Positions 9,434-19,546 are shown, numbered from the stretch's first letter. The stretch: 64,000 bases of DNA from [Pantoea] beijingensis (GCF_022647505.1 NZ_CP071409.1:2666001-2730000), one strand, 5' to 3'. Notes: generated by a model from the sequence alone, not told the origin. Numbers and translations: made by a program.

Positions 9434-9910
9434 ATGCACGTTTTTAGTCAGGATTTTAACGACGGGGAAAAAATGCCTGAACGCCACGTTTTTAATGGCA
9501 TGGGCTATCAGGGCGATAATATTTCTCCACAGCTGGCATGGCGTGATGCACCGGCTGGCACCAAAAGTTTCGTCATCACCTGCTACGACCCCGATGCCCC
9601 AACAGGTTCAGGCTGGTGGCACTGGGTGGTCGCCAATATTCCCGCCTCGGTGAACGAACTCCCGCAGGGCGCGGGTTCGGGTCTGGCCGACTTACCGGAA
9701 GAGGCTATCCAGACGCGAACTGATTTTGGACAAGGCGGCTATGGCGGCGCTGCTCCACCGCAGGGTGAGACACACCGGTATATTTTTACCGTACATGCTT
9801 TAGATGTAGACAACATTGAGGTCGATGAAGGGGCTAGCGGTGCAATGGTTGGGTTTAATGTGCATTTCCACAGCCTCGCTAACGCGTCGATTACCGTTAC
9901 CTATAGCTAA
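9434..9910 (+). CDS. ybhB: YbhB, PEBP/Raf kinase inhibitor-like protein
   Basis: A 158-aa phosphatidylethanolamine-binding-protein fold nearly identical to E. coli YbhB. The ligand-pocket motifs CYDPDAPTGSGWWHWVV (near 55-72) and GETHRYIFTVHAL (near 113-125) are intact. The physiological role is not established. Start ATG 9434 has an AGGAGA site. In E. coli ybhB is the direct neighbour of bioA; here two genes intervene. Confidence 0.95.
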   Translation: MHVFSQDFNDGEKMPERHVFNGMGYQGDNISPQLAWRDAPAGTKSFVITCYDPDAPTGSGWWHWVVANIPASVNELPQGAGSGLADLPEEAIQTRTDFGQGGYGGAAPPQGETHRYIFTVHALDVDNIEVDEGASGAMVGFNVHFHSLANASITVTYS

Positions 9911-9928
9911 CGGTTTCATCGAAACAGC

Positions 9929-9958
9929 GCTCAAAGGGCGAGCGATCGCCCTTTGAGC
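9929..9958. terminator. Strong hairpin between ybhB and pgl
   Basis: GCTCAAAGGGCGA (9929-9941) pairs perfectly with TCGCCCTTTGAGC (9946-9958) around a GCGA (GNRA-type) tetraloop. It lies between convergent ybhB and pgl and fits a bidirectional terminator, although only a short T-rich stretch follows on either strand. Confidence 0.75.
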
Positions 9959-9984
9959 GGTTTGCTGCAGATATGGCGGGATCT

Positions 9985-10980
9985 TTAGAGCGCGTGGATT
10001 ACCACCCACATTGGCCCCTGCCCGACCGCGTAACGCGCGAGCGGCGTCAGTAAACCCGCTTCGCCTGCAATCCGATAGACTTCGATATGGTGGGATTTCT
10101 GTCCTGCTGCCACCAAAAACTGCCCACTGTTATCAATATTAAACCCACGCGGCTGCGTTTCCGTTGGCTGATGCCCTTCAAGGGTCAGCAGCGCGCCATC
10201 GTCACTCACGCTGAATATCGTTATCAGACTGGCGGTACGATCGCAGGCGTACAGATGACGGCCATCCGGTGTCAGATGAATATCTGCCGCCCAGCGCGTA
10301 TCGCTAAAACCAGCGGGCATCATATCCACACTTTGTACCCGTGAAACAACACCGTGCGCATCTTTTAGTTGCCAGACATCAACGGTACTGTCTAATTCAT
10401 TCACACAATAAGCATACTGCTGGTTCGGATGGAACACCATATGGCGCGGTCCCGCGCCTTTTACTGTGGTGACTTGCGTCTGTGGGTCAGGCGTCAGTTG
10501 GCCCTCGCGGCTCACGTTATACAGGCAAATACGATCCTGCTTAAGCGCAGGCACAAACAGTTTCTGGTTAGCGAGATCGATGCTGGCCGAATGGCAGCCA
10601 TCAAGACCGTTAATCACCTGCGTGGGCGCCAGTGGGATACCATCATCGCCGATTGGACTGATACTGACACAGGCGTCATTATAGGATCCGCAAAACAGGA
10701 AGCGTCCCTCACAATCGGTGGATATATACGTTGGGCTACCGGGCAGTGGTGCATGGCCAGCTTCGCTTAGCGTACCGTCTTCAGCAATGCGAAACGCGAT
10801 AACACGGAAGTCAGGACGGGCACCAACGTAGAGGAAACCTTGAGTAGGATTCACTACCATCGGCTGCACCTGGCCCGCGACGTCAACAACCTGTAACAGC
10901 TTGAGACTTCCTTCATCATTTAATCGCCAGACGTGGATCTGTTGGCTTTCCGGGCTGGCGGTGTAGACAACTTGTTTCAT
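9985..10980 (-). CDS. pgl: 6-phosphogluconolactonase (YbhE/Pgl type)
   Basis: A cytosolic seven-bladed beta-propeller lactonase that hydrolyses 6-phosphogluconolactone in the oxidative pentose phosphate pathway. It is 331 aa, the size of E. coli Pgl, with repeated blade segments such as [36 protein letters not shown] and [16 protein letters not shown], and an unmodified N-terminus [18 protein letters not shown]. The ATG at 10980 has an AGGAGA site just upstream. The neighbour order pgl/ybhA is the same as in E. coli. Confidence 0.95.
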   Translation of the reverse strand: MKQVVYTASPESQQIHVWRLNDEGSLKLLQVVDVAGQVQPMVVNPTQGFLYVGARPDFRVIAFRIAEDGTLSEAGHAPLPGSPTYISTDCEGRFLFCGSYNDACVSISPIGDDGIPLAPTQVINGLDGCHSASIDLANQKLFVPALKQDRICLYNVSREGQLTPDPQTQVTTVKGAGPRHMVFHPNQQYAYCVNELDSTVDVWQLKDAHGVVSRVQSVDMMPAGFSDTRWAADIHLTPDGRHLYACDRTASLITIFSVSDDGALLTLEGHQPTETQPRGFNIDNSGQFLVAAGQKSHHIEVYRIAGEAGLLTPLARYAVGQGPMWVVIHAL

Positions 10981-11354
10981 GAATTCTCCTTTATGCGAAC
11001 CCTGATAATACGAGCCAGAACAAAGCGTAGCTTGTTTACTCTCGCTCGTCAGATTGATTTTGCTCCGCTTTCCGGCGCATTTGGTAGATCTCTACTCTAC
11101 CGACTGGGGCTTATGTTGCATTGATAGTGTCAGCTTATGCACATTACGGTTCCGGACCTTTAGCATAAGATGCACTCCGTCACCGCAGAACTGCAACTTT
11201 CATCACTTTGCGTGTAATATCTGTCATCTCTGTCTCATTCTGGCGACCCACCGGTGAGTCCCTCAATACGCGTCGTGAGATGCCACTGGATTTCCGGTTC
11301 CCCGTCTGAAGGATGATGGCCACTTTTTGTAAACCATGACAATCGGACGGATTC
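10981..11354. other. Divergent intergenic region pgl/ybhA
   Basis: This 374-bp gap must hold the promoters of pgl (minus) and ybhA (plus). I see no convincing gene, repeat or named operator. The 63- and 67-codon frames here have no ribosome sites or recognisable composition. Confidence 0.6.
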
Positions 11355-12173
11355 ATGAGCTACCGCATCATTGCCCTCGACCTTGATGGCACGCTGCTAA
11401 CACCGCAAAAAACCATTCTCCCCGCATCACTCGATGCGCTAGCCCAGGCACGTAAAGCGGGTGTTAAGGTCCTGATCGTCACCGGCCGTCATCATGTTGC
11501 TATACATCCTTTTTATCAGGCCCTCGCGCTGGATACACCTGCAATTTGCTGTAATGGTACTTATTTGTATGATTACCATGCAAAAAAGGTACTGGCATCC
11601 GATCCACTCAGAAAATCCCAGGCGCAGCGTGTGATCCAGATGCTGGATGAACAGGCGATTCATGGCTTGCTCTATGTTGATAACGCCATGCTTTATCAAA
11701 CCCCCACAGGGCACGTTACGCGCACAATAAACTGGGCACAATCGCTGCCTGAACATCAGCGTCCAACCTTTTTGCACGTCGACAGCCTGAGCGAGGCGGC
11801 ACAGCAGGCGGAGTCAATCTGGAAGTTTGCGCTTTCGCACCCTGATACGCGTGCCCTGCAAGACTTTGCAGAGAAAGTTGAAGCGGAGCTGGGCTTAGCT
11901 TGCGAGTGGTCATGGCAAGATCAGGTCGATATTGCTCAACAGGGTAACAGCAAAGGTAAACGCCTGGCTCAGTGGGTAGAACACGCCGGTTTTCAGATGA
12001 GCGATGTGTTAGCCTTTGGCGATAATTATAACGATCTCAGCATGCTGGAAGCGGCGGGCTTAGGCATTGCGATGGGCAACGCGGATGACGCCATCAAAGC
12101 GCGGGCCGATCGCGTTATTGGCACCAACCTTGAGCCCGGAATTGCGGAAACCATTTATCGGGAAATTCTGTAA
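11355..12173 (+). CDS. ybhA: Pyridoxal phosphatase YbhA (Cof-type HAD hydrolase)
   Basis: A 272-aa HAD-superfamily phosphatase. Motif I is DLDGT with the nucleophile Asp at about residue 9 (ALDLDGTLLTP), motif II is VTGR, motif III is the lysine in GNSKGKRL, and motif IV is FGDNYNDLSML. It aligns with E. coli YbhA, which dephosphorylates PLP and sugar phosphates. It ends exactly where modC ends on the other strand (12173/12174), with no room for a terminator. Confidence 0.93.
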   Translation: MSYRIIALDLDGTLLTPQKTILPASLDALAQARKAGVKVLIVTGRHHVAIHPFYQALALDTPAICCNGTYLYDYHAKKVLASDPLRKSQAQRVIQMLDEQAIHGLLYVDNAMLYQTPTGHVTRTINWAQSLPEHQRPTFLHVDSLSEAAQQAESIWKFALSHPDTRALQDFAEKVEAELGLACEWSWQDQVDIAQQGNSKGKRLAQWVEHAGFQMSDVLAFGDNYNDLSMLEAAGLGIAMGNADDAIKARADRVIGTNLEPGIAETIYREIL

Positions 12174-13232
12174 TCAGGACGTGATAGAAACGCTTTTTAT
12201 CTGCGCATAAAGCCACATACCTGGCTCGATCGCCAGTTCATCGCGGGCCCAGGGCGTAATCCTTGCCCAAAGCTCGCGTTGACCGATTTGCAGTTTAACT
12301 TCAATCTGCTCATCGATCTCAAGCAGTTCGACAACTTGCGCAGGCAGCACGTTACGAATACTACTTTGAGCTGGCGGTTGCAGAACCAGAGAAACATCGG
12401 CCGCATTGATGCGAATACGCAGCGTTGTTTTCGGCGGTGCATCAATACGGCTAACCCACAAATGTCGATCGCCCAGCGCCAGCGCCGTCATTGCATAATG
12501 AGGATGCTGCTCCAGTATCTGTACCGATAACACGCTACTCTGCTCCGCACGCGGTAGCCACGGACGCATCGCGCTGCTGGCCCACACCTTCTCCAATGGG
12601 CCAAATGCCTTAACGTTTCCCTTATCCAGCACCAAAACGTGATCGGCAAGGTGCAGAATTTCATCCAGACTGTGGGACACATAAAGCATTGGCACTTCAA
12701 TCTGCTGCGCCAGCTTTTGCAAATAGGGCAACAGTTCACGTTTACGCGGAATATCCAGCGAAGCCAGAGGTTCATCAAGTAACAGGATTTCGGGTGCGGT
12801 CAGGAGTGCACGCCCAATGGCCACCCGCTGCTTTTCACCACCGGAAAGCGACCAGGGCAAGCGATTAAGCAGCGGTTCAATCCCCAGCAAGGCCACTAAA
12901 TCATCAAACTGCGGCTTCATGTGCTTCGCCATTCCGTACTGCAAATTGCCACGTACACGATAGTGCGGAAACAGACGAGCATCCTGAAAAACATAGCCTA
13001 TCCGCCGCTTTTCTGGCGGGAGAAAAATTCGCTTTTGCGTATCGCTCAGCACGCGATTATTCAGGCGGATACTCCCCTGCTGCGGACGTGTTAAGCCCCC
13101 AATCGCGTTAATTAAGGAGGTTTTACCGGCACCAGAAACACCAAAAATGGCGGTAATACCGCTGGCGGGCAGTTTCGCATTCACCGAAAGCAGGTGGTCG
13201 CCTAATTGCTGACTGAAATCAAGCTCCAGCAT
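12174..13232 (-). CDS. modC: Molybdate ABC transporter ATP-binding protein ModC
   Basis: The ATPase of the ModABC molybdate importer, 352 aa. It has Walker [11 protein letters not shown] near residue 33, signature [15 protein letters not shown] near 130, Walker [13 protein letters not shown] near 150, and a C-terminal TOBE/MopI-like molybdate-binding domain from about 285. The start is ATG 13232 ([10 protein letters not shown]), two bases after the modB stop; upstream in-frame starts lie inside modB. It is the last gene of modABC. Confidence 0.95.
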   Translation of the reverse strand: MLELDFSQQLGDHLLSVNAKLPASGITAIFGVSGAGKTSLINAIGGLTRPQQGSIRLNNRVLSDTQKRIFLPPEKRRIGYVFQDARLFPHYRVRGNLQYGMAKHMKPQFDDLVALLGIEPLLNRLPWSLSGGEKQRVAIGRALLTAPEILLLDEPLASLDIPRKRELLPYLQKLAQQIEVPMLYVSHSLDEILHLADHVLVLDKGNVKAFGPLEKVWASSAMRPWLPRAEQSSVLSVQILEQHPHYAMTALALGDRHLWVSRIDAPPKTTLRIRINAADVSLVLQPPAQSSIRNVLPAQVVELLEIDEQIEVKLQIGQRELWARITPWARDELAIEPGMWLYAQIKSVSITS

Positions 13233-13234
13233 GT

Positions 13235-13924
13235 TCAGCCCCTCAACCGCTTGCGGCCTGCTCTGGCTAACCATTCGGATATCAACAATGAGACCAGTGC
13301 AAGGATGATGGCGATCACACACAGTCTTGCCGCCGCATTTTCCGCACCAGGTGTTTCAATCAGCGTATACATTGCCAGCGGGATGGTACGGGTTTCGCCA
13401 GGGATATTAGAAACAAACGTGATAGTTGCGCCAAACTCACCCAGCGAACGCGCGAAGCCGAGCACCGTACCGACGATAATACCAGGCAAAGTGAGCGGTA
13501 AGGTAATCGTGAAAAAAACCCGTAAACGGCCAGCACCGAGCGTTCGCGCCGCCTGTTCCAGACGGGTATCAACGGCTTCAAGCGCTAATCGGATGGCGCG
13601 GACCGTCAGAGGGAATGCCACGACCGCCGCTGCCAGAGCTGCGCCTCGCCAGCTAAACGCGAAGCTAAAACCAAACCAGTTATATAGCCATTCACCCACT
13701 ACCCCACGTCGGCCAAGGGCGATCAACAACAAATAACCCACCACCACCGGCGGCAGCACCAGCGGTAGATGAATCACGCTGTCCAATAAGGACTTGCCGG
13801 GAAAGTTACAGCGGACCAGAATCCAGGCTATAAGGATCCCAAATGGCAAGCTGCATATCACGGCAACCGTGGAAACTTTCAGGCTCAGTTCAAGGGCCTG
13901 CCATTCGAGATCGCTCAGCATCAT
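13235..13924 (-). CDS. modB: Molybdate ABC transporter permease ModB
   Basis: The inner-membrane permease of the molybdate importer, 229 aa with five to six hydrophobic helices. The EAA-loop coupling motif [22 protein letters not shown] near residue 140 contacts ModC. The start ATG overlaps the modA stop (ATGA), and modC follows two bases after its stop, so modABC is translated in tight coupling. Confidence 0.95.
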   Translation of the reverse strand: MMLSDLEWQALELSLKVSTVAVICSLPFGILIAWILVRCNFPGKSLLDSVIHLPLVLPPVVVGYLLLIALGRRGVVGEWLYNWFGFSFAFSWRGAALAAAVVAFPLTVRAIRLALEAVDTRLEQAARTLGAGRLRVFFTITLPLTLPGIIVGTVLGFARSLGEFGATITFVSNIPGETRTIPLAMYTLIETPGAENAAARLCVIAIILALVSLLISEWLARAGRKRLRG

Positions 13925-14694
13925 GTCCGTGGTGTAAATCCGTAACGTTTAAATACTGCCGCCGCTTCCGGCCCTTTCAGATAGTTGTAAAAAGCCTCGA
14001 CGCTGGGTGAATTGTGCTCTTTCACCACGGCCATCGGATATTCAACCGGCTTATGGCTCGATTCAGGGAAGGATCCCACCACCGTCACTTTATTGCTGGC
14101 TACCGCGTCCGAGCCATACACGATGCCATACGGTGTTTCATCACGTTCAACCAGCGCCAGCGCCGCACGAACGCTATTTGAGCGCGCCATCAGCGGTGAG
14201 AGCGTATCCCATGCACCAAGGTTTTGTAAGGCTTCTTTCGCATAAATACCCGCCGGAACATGATCGGGGTCGCCAACGGCCAGCCGCTGCCCTTTCATTA
14301 GGCTTTTCCAGTCGGTCGCTTTACTGATACTGACCGGCTGAGGCTTCACCGACGTCGGGGCCACCAGCACCAGATCGTTACCCAATAAAGTAAATCGGCT
14401 CTTTTCATCCATGGTTTTTTTGTCGATGGCATAATCCATCCACTGCTGATCGGCGGAGATAAACAGATCGGCGGGCGCGCCCTGCTCTATCTGCCGTGCC
14501 AGCGTTGATGAGGAAGCAAAAGAGGAAACAATTTTAACCTCTTTCCCTTTTTCATACTGTGTCGCGATATCAGTAAGTGCGTTAGTTAACGATGCCGCGG
14601 CAAAAACAGTAATATTTTCCGCAGCAACGGCATGACCTGTAATGGATAAGGTTAAAGCTGCACCGATAAAACAGCGGTTCCAGATGACGGACAT
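13921..14694 (-). CDS. modA: Molybdate-binding periplasmic protein ModA
   Basis: The periplasmic oxyanion receptor of ModABC, 257 aa. It has an N-terminal signal peptide (hydrophobic GAALTLSITGHAVAAE, cleavage likely after AVA near residue 24), then the ModA motifs VFAAASLTNAL and SFASSSTLARQIEQGAPADLFISAD, with the binding-site serines. A ModE box lies just upstream. It is the first gene of modABC. Confidence 0.95.
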   Translation of the reverse strand: MSVIWNRCFIGAALTLSITGHAVAAENITVFAAASLTNALTDIATQYEKGKEVKIVSSFASSSTLARQIEQGAPADLFISADQQWMDYAIDKKTMDEKSRFTLLGNDLVLVAPTSVKPQPVSISKATDWKSLMKGQRLAVGDPDHVPAGIYAKEALQNLGAWDTLSPLMARSNSVRAALALVERDETPYGIVYGSDAVASNKVTVVGSFPESSHKPVEYPMAVVKEHNSPSVEAFYNYLKGPEAAAVFKRYGFTPRT

Positions 14695-14710
14695 GGCAAT
14701 CTCCAGGTTA

Positions 14711-14734
14711 CGTTATGTACGTAATAATATAACG
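14711..14734. promoter_or_regulatory. ModE-binding site upstream of modA
   Basis: On the minus strand CGTTATAT, eight bases, then ACATAACG form the imperfect dyad of the E. coli modA operator, with the same half-sites as far as I recall. It lies 16 bp upstream of the modA start, so ModE-molybdate repression of modABC is expected, with modE itself encoded at 19605. Confidence 0.85.
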
Positions 14735-14910
14735 ACTATTTTCGACGTGTCATGCGCTTTATTGGTGGGAAATTTCGTAGAGTTCACAGGAAAATGCAGG
14801 CGCGGATAACAAACTTAACTGCCCGGGTAACAGCGGGGGAATGAATGGATGCCCGACGCAACCGACTATCAGAAAATCGGGATGCGCTAGCCGGGCCGGA
14901 ATGCGGGCGA

Positions 14911-15066
14911 TCAGTGGCTTTTTTTAGCAGGCTGTTCTTCCCGACGACCTACTTTAGAGAGAATGTTAAACACTTCGCCCAGTCCATAAATTAAGCCGAG
15001 AATAATCGCCATTACCACAGGAACCATGATGATCGCGAATACCAAACTTTTTAATAATTCGAACAT
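14911..15066 (-). CDS. acrZ: AcrZ, small membrane partner of the AcrAB-TolC pump
   Basis: A 51-aa single-helix protein, [20 protein letters not shown]..., almost identical through its transmembrane helix to E. coli AcrZ (YbhT), which binds AcrB and modulates export of a subset of drugs. The helix covers about residues 8-30 and is followed by a basic, charged tail. The start is ATG 15066; the longer frame to 15099 does not match the family. It keeps its E. coli place upstream of modA. Confidence 0.93.
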   Translation of the reverse strand: MFELLKSLVFAIIMVPVVMAIILGLIYGLGEVFNILSKVGRREEQPAKKSH

Positions 15067-15156
15067 GGATACCTCATGAGAACAGTATAAAGACGCCATT
15101 GTAACGACAGCAAAAAAAAGTGCACTGACCTTTTGTGCGTTTTACATTTCTTCAAC

Positions 15157-16113
15157 TTAATCAAGTTTACTCGGTACCGTTAATTGACAGATGTTATTCT
15201 GCCCACTTAATAAACCTACCAGCTGTTGCGCGGCAGCCTTACCCGCATGGGCATATCCCAAATCAACCGATACCGTATCCGGAAACAGAAAGCTAAGCAG
15301 TGGCGTATGCCCTATGCTGCAAATTTTCAGCGATCCGCACGGGTTATGTTGCACATATTTTATCGCCCCTAGTGCGATGGTATCTGAAGCACAGATTACC
15401 GCGCTGGTATCCGGTTTTATCACCTGTGCCGCCAGCGTAAAACCGCTCTGATAGCTAAGATCGCCCAGTGCAAATGTCGGGACAATATTTTGCTGCTGGC
15501 AGGCGTCCAGATAAGCCTGATAGCGAATGCGCCCGGTGGTCTCATCCTTTTCAGAAACACCGATATAACTGATTTGCTGGTGCCCCTGCTGCTTTAGCCG
15601 CGCCATCAATAGTGCCACAGCCCCCGCATCATCGAAGCAGACCGACGATAGCCCGGCGTATTCGCGCACCATAACCACCATTTTACTCCGCCACTCAATC
15701 AGCATTTCGCTGCTCAGTCCGGTAAAACCAAAAAGGATCACACCGTCCACATTGCGCTGATGCAGCACACGCAAATGTTCAGCAACCAGATCCACTTTCA
15801 GCAGACTTTCCATCAGGATCGAGTCATAGCCTTGCTCATACAACAGCGGCAAGATCGCCCGGACGGCTTGGTTCTCGGACGGCGAATCCAGTCGGGAAAC
15901 AATGACGCCAATAATTTTATCACTTTGGCCACGCATGGCCTGCGCAGATTTCGACGGGATAAAACCATATTCACGGATCACCGCTTCAACACGCTCGCGC
16001 GTTTGCTGGCTCACCTTCCCTTCATTATTGAGCACGCGAGAGACGGTAGACTTGCCCACGCCGCTGAGACGGGCAATATCTTTGATAGTAAGACGGGGTT
16101 GTGAAGATTCCAT
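15157..16113 (-). CDS. treR: Trehalose operon repressor TreR (LacI family)
   Basis: A 318-aa LacI/GalR-type repressor. The N-terminal helix-turn-helix LTIKDIARLSGVGKSTVSRVLNNE (about residues 7-30) is that of E. coli TreR, followed by the hinge and a periplasmic-binding-protein-like inducer domain expected to sense trehalose 6-phosphate. Start ATG 16113 (MESSQPRL) is chosen by alignment; the frame runs further upstream without homology. It is divergent from treB, with a perfect operator dyad in between. Confidence 0.92.
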   Translation of the reverse strand: MESSQPRLTIKDIARLSGVGKSTVSRVLNNEGKVSQQTRERVEAVIREYGFIPSKSAQAMRGQSDKIIGVIVSRLDSPSENQAVRAILPLLYEQGYDSILMESLLKVDLVAEHLRVLHQRNVDGVILFGFTGLSSEMLIEWRSKMVVMVREYAGLSSVCFDDAGAVALLMARLKQQGHQQISYIGVSEKDETTGRIRYQAYLDACQQQNIVPTFALGDLSYQSGFTLAAQVIKPDTSAVICASDTIALGAIKYVQHNPCGSLKICSIGHTPLLSFLFPDTVSVDLGYAHAGKAAAQQLVGLLSGQNNICQLTVPSKLD

Positions 16114-16237
16114 GTTATTGAAAAATAAGCCTGATAGAGGGCAATACTGCCATAAAACCACTGGATGTATCTAGTGTACCACCTCTGGTGTTATTCGTGG
16201 CCCGCATGATGATTTATGCCGATAATCCCGAAATTTA

Positions 16238-16253
16238 TGTGATCCACTTCATA
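16238..16253 (+). promoter_or_regulatory. CRP-like site upstream of treB
   Basis: TGTGA-TCCACT-TCATA matches the CRP dyad TGTGA-N6-TCACA with one mismatch and lies just upstream of the TreR operator. Catabolite control of a PTS sugar operon is expected. Confidence 0.5.
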
Positions 16254-16255
16254 AA

Positions 16256-16269
16256 TGGGAACGTTCCCA
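16256..16269. promoter_or_regulatory. TreR operator
   Basis: TGGGAACGTTCCCA is a perfect 14-bp palindrome in the treR-treB intergenic region. It has the form GGGAACGTTCCC expected for TreR, and it could control both divergent transcripts. Confidence 0.8.
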
Positions 16270-16352
16270 CTTATCATTATTCATATAAACAGATATTTTC
16301 ACGCTACACAACATTCCACCTCTTATCTTTCCGTGGTTACAGGCAGGAAAAA

Positions 16353-17771
16353 ATGAAAAAATCGAATCCGCAGGATATTGATAGCCTGATCGCATTGGTT
16401 GGCGGTAAAGCCAATATTGCTGCTGTCACGCACTGTATTACCCGTTTACGCTTTGTACTCAATGACGTCTCGCTGGCCGATCCTAAAGCGATTGAAGCAT
16501 TACCGATGGTAAAAGGCTGTTTTACCAACGCAGGTCAGTTCCAGGTCGTCATCGGCGTCGATGTTGATGATTGGTATCAGTTGCTGCTGCAGCGTGCCGC
16601 GCTGAATTCCAGCGATAAAGAGAGTGCCAAGCGCGCTGCCCGCCAGAATATGAGCTGGCACGAAATTCTTATTTCACACTTTGCCGAAATCTTTTTTCCG
16701 CTGCTACCGGTGCTAATTAGCGGCGGTTTAATCCTCGGATTCCGCAACGTTATCGGCGATGTGCCGTTATTTGGCGATCAGCCATTAACCAAGGGCCATC
16801 CATTCTGGCAAACAATCTATGATTTCTTATGGCTGATTGGCGAAGCAATTTTCTTCTATCTACCCGTGGGAATTTGCTGGTCGACGGTGAAGAAAATGGG
16901 CGGGACACCTGCCCTGGGGATTGTACTCGGCGTGACGCTGGTGTCTCCTCAGTTGATGAATGCCTATCTCATTGGTCAACAGGTCCCTGACGTATGGAAC
17001 TTCGGCCTGTTTACCGTTGAAAAAGTAGGATACCAGGCGCAGGTCATTCCGTCCCTGCTCGCCGGGATGATGCTGGCGTTCATAGAATTACGCCTTAAAC
17101 GTTGGGTACCCGCTTATTTGTACATGGTTGTGGTACCGGTTGTTTCGTTGCTGCTGGCAGTGTTTCTGGCGCATACCATTATCGGACCGCTCGGCCGCAT
17201 GGTCGGTGACGGTGTCGCCTGGGCGGTCAAATCGTTAATGACCGGCAGCTTTGCCCCCATTGGCTCGGCGCTGTTTGGTTTTCTCTATGCGCCGCTGGTG
17301 ATCACTGGCGTACATCAAACCACGCTGGCTATCGATCTGCAGCTGATTCAAAACCTCGGCGGCACACCGGTATGGCCGATCATCGCACTTTCCAACATCG
17401 CTCAGGCCTCAGCGGTACTGGCCATTATTTTGATCAGCCGTAAAGAGAATGAACGTGAGATATCGGTCCCCGCGGCTATTTCCGCCTATCTCGGCGTTAC
17501 CGAACCCGCCATGTACGGTATCAATATGAAATATCGCTTCCCCATGCTGTGCGCCATGGTTGGGTCTGCTTGTGCTGGTCTGATTTGCGGGAGCTTCGGC
17601 GTTCTGGCTAATGGAATTGGCGTGGGTGGCCTGCCTGGGATCCTCTCCATTCAGCCGCAATACTGGAAAATCTACAGCATCGCCATGATGGTTGCGATTG
17701 TGGTGCCACTGGTACTCACCATTGCAGTTTACAAACGCAAAACGCGCATGAATGCCTTACCCGCGATGTGA
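16353..17771 (+). CDS. treB: PTS trehalose-specific EIIBC component TreB
   Basis: A 472-aa membrane permease/phosphotransferase that imports trehalose as trehalose 6-phosphate. The N-terminal EIIB domain has the phospho-cysteine motif AVTHCITRLRF near residue 28; the EIIC domain follows from about residue 100 with some ten helices and the GITEP-like motif LGVTEPAMYGIN near 390. No EIIA domain is fused, so an EIIA-Glc is presumably used. Start ATG 16353 follows CAGGAAAAA; the frame extends upstream into the operator region and was not used. Confidence 0.95.
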   Translation: MKKSNPQDIDSLIALVGGKANIAAVTHCITRLRFVLNDVSLADPKAIEALPMVKGCFTNAGQFQVVIGVDVDDWYQLLLQRAALNSSDKESAKRAARQNMSWHEILISHFAEIFFPLLPVLISGGLILGFRNVIGDVPLFGDQPLTKGHPFWQTIYDFLWLIGEAIFFYLPVGICWSTVKKMGGTPALGIVLGVTLVSPQLMNAYLIGQQVPDVWNFGLFTVEKVGYQAQVIPSLLAGMMLAFIELRLKRWVPAYLYMVVVPVVSLLLAVFLAHTIIGPLGRMVGDGVAWAVKSLMTGSFAPIGSALFGFLYAPLVITGVHQTTLAIDLQLIQNLGGTPVWPIIALSNIAQASAVLAIILISRKENEREISVPAAISAYLGVTEPAMYGINMKYRFPMLCAMVGSACAGLICGSFGVLANGIGVGGLPGILSIQPQYWKIYSIAMMVAIVVPLVLTIAVYKRKTRMNALPAM

Positions 17772-17843
17772 TTATTATTTTATCCGGCGGACCCGCCACC
17801 GTGTGTGTTTGGTCCGCTTCACGACAACAGGAAGTTTTTTATC

Positions 17844-19511
17844 ATGAACAGCACACTCACGCCCTGGTGGCAAAACGGCGTCATTTATCAAATTTATCCG
17901 CGCAGTTTTCAGGACAGCAGTGGCAACGGTATCGGCGATATTAACGGCATTACGCAGCGGCTTGATTATCTTCAGTGGCTGGGCGTTGATGCGATTTGGC
18001 TGACACCGGTTTATGTTTCGCCTCAGGTCGATAATGGTTATGACGTCGCCGATTACTGCGCTATTGATACCACCTTTGGCAGCATGGAGGACTTTGAACG
18101 GCTAGTCGGGGCAGCCCACCAGCGCAATATTCGCATCGTAATGGATATGGTATTTAATCATACCTCCACTGAACATGCCTGGTTCAAAGAGGCCTGTGAT
18201 CCGCAGAGCCCATTGCGCGATTATTATATCTGGCGTGATGGCGTGGAAAATGGTCCCCCGAACAACTGGCAATCCAAATTTGGTGGCTCGGCATGGCAAT
18301 GGCATGAGGCCAGTGGGCAGTATTATTTGCACTCCTTTGCCCCTGAACAGGCCGATCTTAACTGGGAAAACCCTGCCGTTCGGGATGAACTGAAAAAAGT
18401 GTGTCACTTTTGGGCCGATAAAGGCGTTGATGGCCTGCGTCTGGACGTGATTAATCTGGTGTCAAAGCATCCTGATTTCCCTGACGATCACCAGGGGGAT
18501 GGTCGGCGTTTCTATACCGATGGCCCCAATATTCATCAATTCCTGCATGAGATGAGCCGTGATGTTTTTCAGCCACGCGGTTTAATGACGGTTGGCGAAA
18601 TGTCCTCTACTCAGCTTGAACATTGTCGCCGTTACGCCCGGCTTGACGGGCAAGAACTGTCGATGACCTTCAACTTCCACCATCTGAAAATTGACTATCC
18701 TGGCGGCGTGAAATGGACACAGGCCAAACCCGATCTGTTGATGCTTAAACGTCTGTTCTCAGAATGGCAGCAAGGTATGCACGGTTACGCCTGGAACGCG
18801 CTATTCTGGTGTAATCACGATCAGCCACGCATCGTATCGCGTCTGGGTAACGAAGACGAACACCGTACGGTTTCCGCAAAAATGCTGGCGATGGTGCTAC
18901 ACGGCATGCAGGGCACACCCTATATCTATCAGGGTGAAGAGATTGGTATGACCAACCCGCATTTTACCGAGATCAGCCAATACCGTGATGTTGAAAGCCT
19001 GAATATGTACCAAACGCTGAGCTCGCAAGGCGTTGCGTCCGACAAACTGCTGGCGATTTTGCAGCAAAAATCCCGTGATAATGGTCGTACGCCGATGCAG
19101 TGGAATCGCACTCGCAACGCAGGATTTACCGACGGCGACAGTTGGATTGGACTTGCTGACAACGCGCAATTCATCAATGTTGAACAGGCGCAGGCCGATC
19201 CACATTCGGTATTGCACACCTACCAGCATCTGATCGCCCTGCGTAAAAACTTACCGGTGATCACGTGGGGAGATTACCAGGATCTGGCCCCCTCTCATCC
19301 GCAGCTATGGTGCTATCAGCGTGAATGGCAGGGTTCAAAACTGCTGGTTATCGCCAATTTATCGGCAACACCACTGGCGCTGGAGCAGGACTTGCCAGGA
19401 GAAAAATCCCGCTGGAAATTGCTGTACAGCAATTACGGCAACATCTATCAGTCCATGAATGCCAACACGCTCAAGCCCTATGAAGCTGCATGGTGGCTGC
19501 TGGAAGAGTAA
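17844..19511 (+). CDS. treC: Trehalose-6-phosphate hydrolase TreC (GH13)
   Basis: A cytosolic GH13 enzyme splitting trehalose 6-phosphate into glucose and glucose 6-phosphate; 555 aa. The catalytic set is visible: nucleophile Asp in DGLRLDVINLVSK near 205, acid/base Glu in VGEMSS near 257, and the transition-state Asp in FWCNHDQPRI near 325. Start ATG 17844 has CAGGAAG upstream. It lies 72 bp after treB in the same direction and completes the treRBC module. Confidence 0.95.
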   Translation: MNSTLTPWWQNGVIYQIYPRSFQDSSGNGIGDINGITQRLDYLQWLGVDAIWLTPVYVSPQVDNGYDVADYCAIDTTFGSMEDFERLVGAAHQRNIRIVMDMVFNHTSTEHAWFKEACDPQSPLRDYYIWRDGVENGPPNNWQSKFGGSAWQWHEASGQYYLHSFAPEQADLNWENPAVRDELKKVCHFWADKGVDGLRLDVINLVSKHPDFPDDHQGDGRRFYTDGPNIHQFLHEMSRDVFQPRGLMTVGEMSSTQLEHCRRYARLDGQELSMTFNFHHLKIDYPGGVKWTQAKPDLLMLKRLFSEWQQGMHGYAWNALFWCNHDQPRIVSRLGNEDEHRTVSAKMLAMVLHGMQGTPYIYQGEEIGMTNPHFTEISQYRDVESLNMYQTLSSQGVASDKLLAILQQKSRDNGRTPMQWNRTRNAGFTDGDSWIGLADNAQFINVEQAQADPHSVLHTYQHLIALRKNLPVITWGDYQDLAPSHPQLWCYQREWQGSKLLVIANLSATPLALEQDLPGEKSRWKLLYSNYGNIYQSMNANTLKPYEAAWWLLEE

Positions 19512-19524
19512 ACGCTGTATTTCC

Positions 19525-19546
19525 GGGGCGAATTCCTTCTCGCCCC
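19525..19546 (+). terminator. Hairpin after treC
   Basis: GGGGCGA (19525-19531) pairs with TCGCCCC (19540-19546) across an eight-base loop directly after the treC stop. No T run follows, so termination efficiency is uncertain. Confidence 0.45.
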
